A stretch of 64,000 bases of DNA, taken from contig NZ_CP073714.1 in NCBI RefSeq assembly GCF_023101145.1, positions 3,968,001 to 4,032,000 of the forward strand, given 5' to 3'. Each line of letters opens with the position of its first letter. Within the stretch, counting starts at the first letter, position 1. This DNA is from Paenibacillus pabuli (GTDB lineage Bacteria > Bacillota > Bacilli > Paenibacillales > Paenibacillaceae). The notes beneath the pieces were generated by a model. The model saw only the letters and a program-made list of their open reading frames with translations. It searched no databases and was not told the DNA's origin. Of the stretch, positions 35,333-43,708 are shown piece by piece. The position numbers and the translations under genes are program-made.

Positions 35333-36298
35333 CTAGTAAACGCCGTCTTCTCCTAATTTTTTGGCGAGACGATTAGCGAACATAACCAGCACCAAACCTA
35401 CCAGACCTTTGAACAATCCAACCGTTGTACTAAAGCTCAATTGTCCATTCTTCAAACCTGCCGTGAAGATATACGTATCAAATATCTCACCGACCTCCCG
35501 ATTAAGCGAATTCAATAACAAGTACATATGTTCAAAGCCAAGTTCTAGCGTGTTTCCGATTTTGAGAATCAACAATGTAATAATGACCGGGCGAATTGCG
35601 GGTAAAGTAACGTGCCACATTTTGCGCAATCTAGACGCGCCGTCCATCTCGGCAGCTTCATAGAGCTGGGTATCTACAACGGTAATGGCTGCGAGGTAGA
35701 TGATGGTTGACCAACCGGCTTCCTTCCATATAATCTGCAAAATGTACATCGGACGAAGCCACTCAGGTGAGGTTAAGAAGCTGATCTTGCTACCACCAAA
35801 TGCAGCTATAATTTCATTGACGACGCCGCCATCCACACTAAGGAAAACGTACGTAATGGATACGATAATCACCCATGACATAAAATGTGGGATATACACG
35901 ATCGTCTGGATGGAGTTTCGGAATAATCTGTGCCGTACTTCATTCATCATGAGTGCAAGGATGATCGGAATTGGGAAGAAGATCACTAATTCAAGTGCGA
36001 ACAAGATCAATGTATTACTAAGTAGCATGGCGAAGGTTGGCTCCGTAAACAGACGGACAAAATGTTTGAAGCCCACCCACGGACTGTCCTTAATTCCCAG
36101 ATACGGCTGATAATCCTGAAATGAAATAATAAGTCCGCCCATCGGAAAATACTTGAAGATCACAAAGTATATAAAGCCGGGAAGAATCATTAAATAAAGA
36201 AGCTTGTTGGATGCAGCATTTCTCAAATAATGACCTAATCCTGTCTTCCCATATGCTTTGTGTTGCAACGAAACGACTGAGGGCTCAGATTCTCTCAC
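35333..36298 (-). CDS. sugar ABC transporter permease (LplB-like)
   Basis: About 321 residues, six membrane helices beginning NKLLYLMILPGFIYFVIFKY, with PMGGLIISFQDYQPYLGI and the EAA loop AAEMDGASRLRKMWHVTLPAI. The GTG start at 36298 was preferred because AAGGAGG lies 10 nt upstream. The longer reading from ATG 36346 has no such signal and would encode it within codons. Normally the second permease follows in the same direction; here it is on the other strand (36,608). Confidence 0.9.
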   Translation of the reverse strand: MRESEPSVVSLQHKAYGKTGLGHYLRNAASNKLLYLMILPGFIYFVIFKYFPMGGLIISFQDYQPYLGIKDSPWVGFKHFVRLFTEPTFAMLLSNTLILFALELVIFFPIPIILALMMNEVRHRLFRNSIQTIVYIPHFMSWVIIVSITYVFLSVDGGVVNEIIAAFGGSKISFLTSPEWLRPMYILQIIWKEAGWSTIIYLAAITVVDTQLYEAAEMDGASRLRKMWHVTLPAIRPVIITLLILKIGNTLELGFEHMYLLLNSLNREVGEIFDTYIFTAGLKNGQLSFSTTVGLFKGLVGLVLVMFANRLAKKLGEDGVY

Positions 36299-36364
36299 TG
36301 CTTGCTGACCTCCTTGTTTGGTGTGTAGTTGAATCTCCCTAAGCATATGAGATGTACGCGATTC

Positions 36365-36545
36365 CGTACATAATCATTAGCTATTGTAGTTGAAGGATTC
36401 CCCGTCCAGCGCGGCTTGTGGCCAGATGAACAGGTGTAGATCGTAGTTCATGATTATTATTGGTACTATGGATTATCATGGAATTTCAATGCTTTTGCAT
36501 CACTACAACGCTCCATTTCAAGTCAGTAGGTCAGGATTATGTACG
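36365..36545. promoter_or_regulatory. 11-bp inverted pair flanking the divergent permease promoters
   Basis: CGTACATAATC at 36,365-36,375 occurs in exact inverse orientation as GATTATGTACG at 36,535-36,545. The two copies flank the middle of the 309-bp region between the two divergent permease genes. They may be paired half-sites for an AraC-type regulator such as the one at 37.6 or 40.1 kb. Confidence 0.45.
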
Positions 36546-36607
36546 TAATATTCTTCGCTTGTTATGGTAAGGGAGCACCACTACTTAACAAGGAGGAACA
36601 TATCAAA

Positions 36608-37492
36608 ATGTCCAAACACAATGTTAAAAAGGAACAACTCGGTGGCGTCATATTCAATGTAATGAATTATACGTTCTTGCTTCTTTTCTCTCTGGCTTGC
36701 CTATTGCCCTTCGTAAACGTCGTTGCCAGTTCCTTCGCTTCCACGCAGGAGATTGTACAGAAGAAGTTTATTCTGTTTCCGACATCCTTCTCACTTGATG
36801 CTTATCGTTACATCTTCTCCACACCTACCATTTTTAAAGGACTCGGCGTATCCATCTTCATCACGCTGGCAGGAACCTTTGTCAGTATGACGCTGACAGC
36901 ACTTATGGCCTATGGGTTATCCAGAAGATATCTCTTGGGTCGAAATTTTATCAATTTCTTGGTCGTCTTCTCGATGTTGTTCAGCGGGGGGATGATTCCT
37001 ACCTTCCTCGTTGTGAAAGCGGTTGGATTAATTGACTCGTACTGGTCCATGATTATCCCAACTGCGATTAATGCATTCAATCTGATCATCATGCGCAATT
37101 TCTTCCAGGCATTACCGGATAGTCTAGAGGAATCTGCCAAAATTGATGGTGCCAACGACTTTCGCATTTTGCTGCAAATTATGATCCCACTGGCTCTACC
37201 TTCTATCGCAACCTTATCCCTGTTCTATGGTGTATCCTATTGGAACACGTATATGAATGCGATCCTATATCTCAACGAGTCCACGATGTGGCCGCTTCAA
37301 GTATTGCTCCGCCAGATTGTCATTGTCTCTAGTGGCATGGATGGTAACAGCTCAGTTGTAGACATTGTCCCTCCATCACAGACCATTAAGATGAGTGTCA
37401 TCGTTGTGGCTACTGTACCGATGCTGCTCGCGTATCCTTTCGTACAGAAGCACTTTACCAAAGGAGCCTTACTTGGTTCAGTGAAAGGTTGA
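36608..37492 (+). CDS. sugar ABC transporter permease (YtcP/LplC-like)
   Basis: About 294 residues starting MSKHNVKKEQ, six helices, with VNVVASSFASTQEIVQKKFI, the EAA loop LEESAKIDGANDFRILLQIM and a C-terminal PFVQKHFTKGALLGSVKG, typical of the second permease of LplA/LplB systems. The ATG at 36608 was chosen for AAGGAGG; the longer reading from 36539 lacks a signal. It should pair with the LplB-like permease transcribed the other way. A strong terminator follows. Confidence 0.9.
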   Translation: MSKHNVKKEQLGGVIFNVMNYTFLLLFSLACLLPFVNVVASSFASTQEIVQKKFILFPTSFSLDAYRYIFSTPTIFKGLGVSIFITLAGTFVSMTLTALMAYGLSRRYLLGRNFINFLVVFSMLFSGGMIPTFLVVKAVGLIDSYWSMIIPTAINAFNLIIMRNFFQALPDSLEESAKIDGANDFRILLQIMIPLALPSIATLSLFYGVSYWNTYMNAILYLNESTMWPLQVLLRQIVIVSSGMDGNSSVVDIVPPSQTIKMSVIVVATVPMLLAYPFVQKHFTKGALLGSVKG

Positions 37493-37516
37493 GCTTAGGC
37501 ACATATTGAAAATAAC

Positions 37517-37546
37517 AATCCCCTCGGGATGAACCTGAGGGGATTT
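37517..37546. terminator. bidirectional terminator between convergent genes
   Basis: AATCCCCTC and GAGGGGATTT form a strong stem. It lies between the plus-strand permease and the minus-strand AraC-type regulator. Confidence 0.8.
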
Positions 37547-37620
37547 ACGCTTACATGGAATGGAGTTGAATTTCGTAGATGTTTACGATTATCGGATACT
37601 GCTAACATATACGGGGATGC

Positions 37621-39861
37621 TCAGCTATCCATCCGCAACCTTCGATATGCACCAGGGGTGAGATTCTCTTTTTTTCGAAAAGTACGTATAAAGTTCTGAG
37701 AATTCTGATATCCCAGTCGTTCGGCTATATCTTTAATGGGCATGTTCGTGTCCACCAACCATTTCCTTGCTACATCAAGTCTGATATTCATTAAGTACTC
37801 GCTAAAGGTCATATTGTATTCTTTACGGAAAATGCTACTTAGATAGTTCGGCGTATAATGCAATCGTTCACTTATGGATTCCAGCGACAAGTCCTGATCG
37901 TATTCCGTACGCACAATAGACGCCATACGATCTGCAAGTGTGCGAAACTGTTGGCTGGCTCTCTCCTGCATACTATCTACCATAGGATAGATGACCTCGT
38001 GAACAAGAATGTGCTCAACTTCTTCCGGATTCAGCGTGTGCAGCAGTCGATGATACAATGTGCCGTTACTCTGTGTAAGCAACACGTCCGTACCAATGAG
38101 CTGCTCCAACTGAATCAAATTGTTCACGAATCGAATCAATGTAATCTCCAGATTCATTGGATTAAGGCTATGCTTCATCATATCCGCTAACAGCGGGTAT
38201 AACGTACGTGTCACCTCTTCTTTGTCACCAAGACGTATGGCATCGAACAACCGGCTCTCCAGCTCTGTAGGGTAGTGAAGTAAGGTTGGCCCGTTGCCAA
38301 CACGTAAGATATCCTCATAGAAAATAACCGACTCTTTACCTAGTTTAAGGCGCTGGTACAATGCTTCAAGACTCATATCACAGGCTTCTCGTGTATTCAT
38401 TAGGTCTTCATAAAGCCCACTAAAGCCCACACTAACTGAAGCGGACCAATACTCGCGTGACAATTGGATAACCCTTTTGGCATATTGCATCATCACTTCT
38501 CGCTTGTCAGAAGAATTGGAAGCAAAGGATAATATCGTTGCTTGAGTCCGTTCATTCAACACGACGGGTAACATCCGTTGGGACGGGGGGATGATCTCCT
38601 GCACTAACTGATTAACGGCCAACAGCAGTGTATCTTTGTCAGCCAGCGAGCCTTTCCCGGGACGGTCAATCTGAATCAACATGGTCGCATATTTCTCGTT
38701 GTGCATCTTCGTATACGCGAATCGTTCGAGATAGCTATGGATCTCTTCCCTGGTTAACCTATTCTGTAGTACATTTAGAACAAATTGTGTTTCAAGTTTA
38801 GGCTTTTCAAGATGGATAAGCTGTTCGAGATGTTGTTTCTCTGAAACAATAGAATGGATCGACTGAATGATCCAACCGACCTCGTCCCTGACCGTTCTCT
38901 CAGCACGTCCGCCAAGACTATGCTGAATTTGAAGAACGGGCTTGGCAAGCCGTAAAGCTATAATGTATGCAAGAATGATCATCAGAGCCATAATGACGGC
39001 ACCCATTACAATTAAACCCAAACGGGTTGATGATAGAGCCTGACTGACTTCTTTTTGATTCGGAAGTGTGATATAAGTCCACCCATTATAAGTAGAACGG
39101 GCATACAAACCCATGATTGAATCACCCGATACATCGGGAATTGTAATCTGTCCCGAAGGAGGCTCATTAACCATTTGTTTGCTGATTAAGCTCATTTGCT
39201 CAGCAGATATAGGGCTTTGTTCGGTTAAAGCTGCATAGAGCAATTCACCCTGTTTGTTCAAAATGTAGATCGGAGCATCTGATTGTGTCTGTAGGGATTG
39301 ATTCAGAGTTCGCAAAGAGATGTCCGACATGGCAATTGCTTCTTTGTCCTTAGAATACATCGGCAAAGCATGCAGCAAACGAAGACCTTCCTTTGTTTTG
39401 GTCCAATAGAGGTTATTGCCTTCAGGGTCAGCAAATAAGGCTTGCATCTGTTGCTTCTCTTCATCTGTAATTCGTGTTAACGATCCGTTAGACAGGCTCC
39501 AATTCTGCTTCAGACTAACAAGCGAATACTGCACGCCATCAAGCCCCATCGTCGCAATATACCCTAACTGAGAATTGAGTTCCCGGTAAGCTTCATAATC
39601 TTGCCCGCTTAATGGACTGTTAATGACCTTACGAAACGATGGCGTCGTGCTGTACGTGGCAAATGCATATTCAATGGTTTGAATTTTTTGTTCCAGTGTA
39701 TTTCTCACCTGCAGAATTAAGCTTTGGTGCCCTTCGCTTACACGCTCTATTACAGATTTTGTAGTTGAAACATAGATATAACTCCCAAAACCTACAACGA
39801 GTCCAATGCTAAGGAGTAGGATCGAGACAAAGATATTCGTAAATGTTTTACTCTTTCGCAT
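37621..39861 (-). CDS. membrane-bound AraC family regulator (YesN-like with extracellular sensor)
   Basis: About 746 residues. N-terminal membrane helix (TNIFVSILLLSIGLVVGFGS), an extracellular sensor of about 250 residues, a second helix (GLIVMGAVIMALMIILAYII) and a cytoplasmic part ending in an AraC HTH domain (LSLESISERLHYTPNYLSSI, IAERLGYQNSQNFIRTF). The ATG at 39861 follows GGAGGAGCCGGAC; the longer reading is less likely. Such one-component regulators sit next to LplA-type transporter genes in Paenibacillus and respond to extracellular oligosaccharides. It likely activates the pectin genes. Confidence 0.9.
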   Translation of the reverse strand: MRKSKTFTNIFVSILLLSIGLVVGFGSYIYVSTTKSVIERVSEGHQSLILQVRNTLEQKIQTIEYAFATYSTTPSFRKVINSPLSGQDYEAYRELNSQLGYIATMGLDGVQYSLVSLKQNWSLSNGSLTRITDEEKQQMQALFADPEGNNLYWTKTKEGLRLLHALPMYSKDKEAIAMSDISLRTLNQSLQTQSDAPIYILNKQGELLYAALTEQSPISAEQMSLISKQMVNEPPSGQITIPDVSGDSIMGLYARSTYNGWTYITLPNQKEVSQALSSTRLGLIVMGAVIMALMIILAYIIALRLAKPVLQIQHSLGGRAERTVRDEVGWIIQSIHSIVSEKQHLEQLIHLEKPKLETQFVLNVLQNRLTREEIHSYLERFAYTKMHNEKYATMLIQIDRPGKGSLADKDTLLLAVNQLVQEIIPPSQRMLPVVLNERTQATILSFASNSSDKREVMMQYAKRVIQLSREYWSASVSVGFSGLYEDLMNTREACDMSLEALYQRLKLGKESVIFYEDILRVGNGPTLLHYPTELESRLFDAIRLGDKEEVTRTLYPLLADMMKHSLNPMNLEITLIRFVNNLIQLEQLIGTDVLLTQSNGTLYHRLLHTLNPEEVEHILVHEVIYPMVDSMQERASQQFRTLADRMASIVRTEYDQDLSLESISERLHYTPNYLSSIFRKEYNMTFSEYLMNIRLDVARKWLVDTNMPIKDIAERLGYQNSQNFIRTFRKKENLTPGAYRRLRMDS

Positions 39862-39935
39862 GTCCGGCTCCTCCATCTGTTTGAGATAGTCAATCAGATC
39901 TGATTCCATTTCTCATCAAATCCCTCACACCAAAT

Positions 39936-39951
39936 ATGTAATCGCTTGCAT
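39936..39951. promoter_or_regulatory. cre-like site at the promoter of the membrane-bound AraC regulator
   Basis: ATGTAATCGCTTGCAT is the inverse complement of ATGCAAGCGATTACAT, a full match to the CcpA consensus. A minus-strand TATAAT lies at 39,959-39,964, so the site covers the likely transcription start. Confidence 0.65.
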
Positions 39952-40079
39952 TTTACCGATTATAAAAATTCTGCGCCTTTGTATAACTCGTCACACTAGA
40001 AGTTTATCATGGCATCCAACAAGAATATAGACATAAAGAATTTAAAACTAGCCAAAAATTGCACTGGAGGTTAAGAAGG

Positions 40080-40874
40080 ATGTTACCTTTTTATGAGATT
40101 CGTAAGGATGAATTATCGGTTATCCGGAATTTGAAGGAGATTTCTTTCCCTCCACATATGCATGGGTATCTTGAAATTCTATATGTCATTTCAGGGTCTC
40201 AACGAATTGAAGTGAATGATCAAACGTATGATTTGTACGAAGGTGATGCAGCAATGATATTCCCTGATATGGTTCACCATTACGAAACAACTGGGCATTC
40301 CTCTACGAGTGAGGTGTTAATTATTGTCCATCCCAAGCTCTTAGGCGGTCTGTTTCCTGATCTGACTCGCTTCCATCCCAAGAATCCCATTATCACTAAA
40401 CCATATATTCATGAAGATGTTGCTGTCGCTTTTGAGAAAGTGAAGCGGGATGATGATTATGCCATTAAGCTTGGTTGGACTCACATCATCATCGCGCATC
40501 TAGTACGCGAAATTGAATTTGAACAAGTACAGCAACTACCCGTACAGGATTTATCCAAGAAGCTGATGGAATACTTAGCAACACATTTCACCGAGCCCAT
40601 CACCTTAGACACTCTTGCCTCCGAGTTTAACGTAAGTAAATATTATATCTCTCGTATCTTCTCCAAGCGATTCAAGATGAATCTGCGAAACTATCTATCG
40701 ATGCTTCGGGTAGAGTATGCTTCCATGTTAATTCGTACAACTGATGCGTCTCTGACAACGGTGTGGATGAATGCAGGATTCGATAGCCAGCGTACATTTA
40801 ATCGGGTGTTCCAGGCTATTTATGGAATGACACCACGAGATTTTAAGAGTAATGTGAATAATTATTTAAGGTGA
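40080..40874 (+). CDS. AraC family transcriptional regulator with cupin sensor
   Basis: About 264 residues beginning MLPFYEIRKDELSVIRNLKE. An N-terminal AraC-type cupin (FPPHMHGYLEILYVISGSQR, MIFPDMVHHYETTG) precedes a double HTH (LDTLASEFNVSKYYISRIF; TVWMNAGFDSQRTFNRVFQ). GGAGG lies 9 nt upstream of the ATG. It is divergent from the membrane-bound regulator and may control the pectin genes or itself. Soluble, cytoplasmic; the ligand is unknown. Confidence 0.88.
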   Translation: MLPFYEIRKDELSVIRNLKEISFPPHMHGYLEILYVISGSQRIEVNDQTYDLYEGDAAMIFPDMVHHYETTGHSSTSEVLIIVHPKLLGGLFPDLTRFHPKNPIITKPYIHEDVAVAFEKVKRDDDYAIKLGWTHIIIAHLVREIEFEQVQQLPVQDLSKKLMEYLATHFTEPITLDTLASEFNVSKYYISRIFSKRFKMNLRNYLSMLRVEYASMLIRTTDASLTTVWMNAGFDSQRTFNRVFQAIYGMTPRDFKSNVNNYLR

Positions 40875-40883
40875 ATGAAGAAC

Positions 40884-40924
40884 AACCAGAGTCCCATGGA
40901 TTACAATGGGCTTCTGGCTGTTTG
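40884..40924 (+). terminator. terminator after the AraC gene
   Basis: AACCAGAGTCCCAT pairs with ATGGGCTTCTGGCTG around a short loop and is followed by TTTGTGTG. Confidence 0.65.
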
Positions 40925-40943
40925 TGTGACACTAATTCAAGCA

Positions 40944-41144
40944 TCAACGACCTATATGGTTAACAATCTCATCTACAACTTCCTGACATGTCAGAATTTC
41001 TTGGATTCCTCCTGCTGATGGAGAAACGCTAATGGTCCCTTGTTCCAAGTCACCCAGTAGGAGTGCCTCTTTATATCCGTTTTTATGGTAAGGAACCGCC
41101 TCTTGAGCTTTTCCCTCTTTAATGAGTTGATATGCTTTTACGCC
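40944..41144 (-). pseudogene. nitronate monooxygenase C-terminal remnant
   Basis: A 66-residue open stretch reads GVKAYQLIKEGKAQEAVPYH, KNGYKEALLLGDLEQGTISV and SAGGIQEILTCQEVVDEIV, the C-terminus of nitronate monooxygenase/2-nitropropane dioxygenase-like proteins. A TGA stops the frame immediately upstream and no start or N-terminal domain remains. Confidence 0.55.
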
Positions 41145-41281
41145 TCATGGTGTTGGAACTGCTGTGGAATGAATCCTCACGCTAGCAATCACATTAACAA
41201 AATAAGTTCTAGTGCGGAGACTGAATGTCTCGGCAGGACTATCCCTCATCAAGGTTATGTGGCTTTGGGCCAGCCCCTCAA

Positions 41282-41890
41282 TTAACGTCTATGAGCTTTT
41301 ATACCTTCAATAAATATGCGTTGTAATCCATCAAGAACTCGTTGGCTCGTAAAACCTTCATCTTGGAGATGGTAATCGATATTGTGAAGCACGGCCAGCA
41401 GGGCTTCAATGGTATATGGAATGTCCACCCCGGATACGTCTCCCTGTTCAACGGCCTCATTTAGCAGATTTCTGCTTATATTGCGCATCCATTGACATAA
41501 CGGAGATTGTAACGGACGATGACCGGTTGAGGCCCGACCGACCTCACAGAGCCAAGGAACTTTTGCCTCTAAAAAAGAAACATATCTTACTATTACATGG
41601 TAAAGCCGGTCCAAGGCAGCGGTTTCTGGGGATTGATCAAGAAATGCTTGAACTTCATCAAACAAGGGTTGGTACTCTTCACACGCGATCTCCAGACAGA
41701 TGTCGCCCTTATCCGAGTAGCGGCGGTATAGGCTTGCTTGACCTACTCCAGCAGTCTTCGCAATCTGATGCATATTGACATTGTCAACACCGTTTTTGAT
41801 GAAAAGTTCTCTAGCTGCCGCCAAAATTCGTCTTCGGTTTAACTCCTCTCTGGGAATTTTCGGAGAGGCAGATTGCAATTCTGAATTCAC
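41282..41890 (-). CDS. TetR family regulator of the lactonase cassette
   Basis: About 202 residues. The HTH reads RILAAARELFIKNGVDNVNM then HQIAKTAGVGQASLYRRYSD. The GTG start at 41890 follows GGGAGG by 8 nt. Two operator-like palindromes lie 50-93 nt upstream of the start, and matching palindromes occur before the amidase and the lactonase genes, so it probably represses the whole cassette and itself. The C-terminal ligand domain is not specific enough to name the inducer; an AHL, its hydrolysis product or a related acyl amide is possible. Confidence 0.88.
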   Translation of the reverse strand: MNSELQSASPKIPREELNRRRILAAARELFIKNGVDNVNMHQIAKTAGVGQASLYRRYSDKGDICLEIACEEYQPLFDEVQAFLDQSPETAALDRLYHVIVRYVSFLEAKVPWLCEVGRASTGHRPLQSPLCQWMRNISRNLLNEAVEQGDVSGVDIPYTIEALLAVLHNIDYHLQDEGFTSQRVLDGLQRIFIEGIKAHRR

Positions 41891-41939
41891 TATAAACACC
41901 TCCCTTTATCTTAAATTAACTGTTATTTAATGTGAAAAA

Positions 41940-41983
41940 CGGACAATATGTCCGTTTTTTTCGTGTATGGGACATGTTGTCCG
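41940..41983. promoter_or_regulatory. two TetR operator candidates upstream of tetR
   Basis: CGGACAATATGTCCG (41,940-41,954) and GGGACATGTTGTCCG (41,969-41,983) share the GGACA-N-TGTCC dyad seen at 43,685 and 45,832-45,880. The first, flanked by A and T runs on both sides, could also serve as a terminator for the upstream operon. Confidence 0.7.
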
Positions 41984-42053
41984 TCAATTCATATTATCAT
42001 ACATTTCGTGAAAATTAAAAATACATTCATTTGGGTGACCGATAAACTTTTTT

Positions 42054-42245
42054 TTATTTCTTGGTATAGTACTTTTTGTAAATTGGAGGCAAACGCGGTT
42101 CAATGCCCGTTAGGTCCAGTTCCATCAAACTTGCGATCGTAGGAATAAACTGCTCGTACGCTTTTTTGTTGTCGCTCGTCGTTTCTGTTCCGGTTTCGGT
42201 CGATGCTTTCCTGTTAACTTCAGAGTTAAGTTGCTTCTGTTCCAT
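42054..42245 (-). CDS. 63-residue protein of unknown function in the amidase cassette
   Basis: Not confidently recognised. The N-terminal half is hydrophilic and Thr/Glu-rich (SEVNRKASTETGTETTSDN); the C-terminal half is YEQFIPTIASLMELDLTGIE then PRLPPIYKKYYTKK. The LDLTGIEPxxPPI tail loosely recalls GatC/AtzG-type small subunits that associate with amidase-signature enzymes; this is speculative. A strong GGAGGG six nt before the ATG and the 29-nt distance from the amidase stop argue that it is translated. No membrane segment. Confidence 0.65.
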   Translation of the reverse strand: MEQKQLNSEVNRKASTETGTETTSDNKKAYEQFIPTIASLMELDLTGIEPRLPPIYKKYYTKK

Positions 42246-42274
42246 AGGATACCCTCCATCAAATTTAGTCAGGC

Positions 42275-43663
42275 TTACAAATCCGGATGTCTCTTGTGCC
42301 AGTCGGTATTCATCTCATAAGTATTGCCGATACCTAGTACTGTCGCTTCTTCGAAGGGGCGGCCAATCAATTGCATATTAATCGGCAGACCGGAAGGTGA
42401 GAATCCGCAAGGCATGCTCAGGCTAGGCAAGCCGGTCAAATTGGTCGGAACCGTAAATGAGTTCAATCTGAATACACTAGCATTATCATCTGCACGCGGC
42501 GCGGTGATCGGTGTTGTCGGCGTCAACAGGATGTCGATTCCGGACAATGCATTCAAAAAATCATTGACAATTAGTTGTCGGGCCCGCTGAGACTGGAGGT
42601 AAATGGAAGCCGGAATATCTCTGCTGCTTTCAAGAAACATTCGGACATCCGGACCATACTGTTCTAATTCTGTCTCAAGCCACTTCTCGTGGTTCGAGTA
42701 CATTTCCGTCATCATAATGGCCATCGTCGCGCTTTTAACATGTTTGATCATGGGCAGGCTGACTTCGATGATTTCCGCTCCCAGTTCTCGGAATTTATTG
42801 ATAGCGGCCTTCATCGCGGCTTCCACTTCCGGCATCAAATCCTCGTAATAGTAGCTTGTCGGCAATCCGATACGTACCCCCCTGAGACCATTCGGATACA
42901 TCTTGATACCTGGCGCAGGCAGATCGACCGTCGATTCATCCTTCGGATCGAAGCCTGACATCACATCCAAGCACAGGGACGCATCCATGACGCTTCGGGT
43001 CAACGGACCTGAGTGGTCCAGTGACCAGGCCATTGGAATGATACCATACCGACTGACCCGACCGTACGTCGGCTTCATCCCTACGACGCCGCACAAGGCG
43101 GCGGGTATGCGGATCGAGCCTCCGGTATCCGAGCCTGTGCCCAGATAAGCAAGTCCAGCCGCCAAAGCAGAAGCCGAGCCGCCGCTTGAACCTCCCGTTA
43201 CAAGTTCAGTGTTCCACGGATTGAGGCAAGGACCGAAGTGCGGGCTAGTTGTTGTTAATCCCGCAGCGAACTCGTGAGTCTGTACTTTGCCCAGCAGAAC
43301 CGTGCCAGCCTCATGTAGCTTAGTTGCAACCGTCGAATCGTAATCGGGGACGAAGCTGTTCAATATTTTTGAACCGGCAGTTGTTCGGATCCCTTTCGTG
43401 TAATATAGATCCTTATGAACGATGGGAATCCCGTGAAGGGGCCCTTTGTACCGACCATGCATAATATCGCGTTCCATTTGCTTCGCTTGTTCAACCGCCA
43501 GCTCGGCCGTCTGGGTAACGAAAACGTTCAGTTTCGGATTCAAACGTTCGATGCGATGAAGCGCATGTTCTGTAATCTCTACCGGGGATATTTCCCTTGT
43601 TCGGATCCCTTCGGCCAGCTCATGAATAGCAGCAAAGGACAGTTGGGAATTTAATTTACTCAT
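42275..43663 (-). CDS. amidase signature family protein
   Basis: 462 residues, full length. The triad is readable: Lys in GIPIVHKDLYYTKGI (near residue 80), cis-Ser in VTGGSSGGSASALAAG, and the nucleophile in GTGSDTGGSIRIPAALCGV. SWSLDHSGPLTRSV-like sequence (MAWSLDHSGPLTRSVMD) is also typical. GGGAGGATGACGAG precedes the ATG. Unrelated in detail to the shorter amidase at 8.1-9.3 kb. It lies in an operon with an AHL lactonase and could cleave an acyl amide; N-acyl homoserine lactone acylase activity is only an inference. Confidence 0.9.
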   Translation of the reverse strand: MSKLNSQLSFAAIHELAEGIRTREISPVEITEHALHRIERLNPKLNVFVTQTAELAVEQAKQMERDIMHGRYKGPLHGIPIVHKDLYYTKGIRTTAGSKILNSFVPDYDSTVATKLHEAGTVLLGKVQTHEFAAGLTTTSPHFGPCLNPWNTELVTGGSSGGSASALAAGLAYLGTGSDTGGSIRIPAALCGVVGMKPTYGRVSRYGIIPMAWSLDHSGPLTRSVMDASLCLDVMSGFDPKDESTVDLPAPGIKMYPNGLRGVRIGLPTSYYYEDLMPEVEAAMKAAINKFRELGAEIIEVSLPMIKHVKSATMAIMMTEMYSNHEKWLETELEQYGPDVRMFLESSRDIPASIYLQSQRARQLIVNDFLNALSGIDILLTPTTPITAPRADDNASVFRLNSFTVPTNLTGLPSLSMPCGFSPSGLPINMQLIGRPFEEATVLGIGNTYEMNTDWHKRHPDL

Positions 43664-43684
43664 CTCGTCATCCTCCCTATCTTT

Positions 43685-43699
43685 TGGACAAGTCGTCCG
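43685..43699. promoter_or_regulatory. TetR operator candidate before the amidase gene
   Basis: TGGACAAGTCGTCCG matches the cassette palindrome with one arm mismatch. It lies 22 nt upstream of the amidase start, in the 45-nt gap after the MFS gene. Confidence 0.6.
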
Positions 43700-43708
43700 T
43701 CTACCAAA

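Noticed and set aside
36539..36607. N-terminal extension of the YtcP-like permease
   Set aside because: The extra residues lack a ribosome binding site and family similarity; AAGGAGG supports the ATG at 36608.
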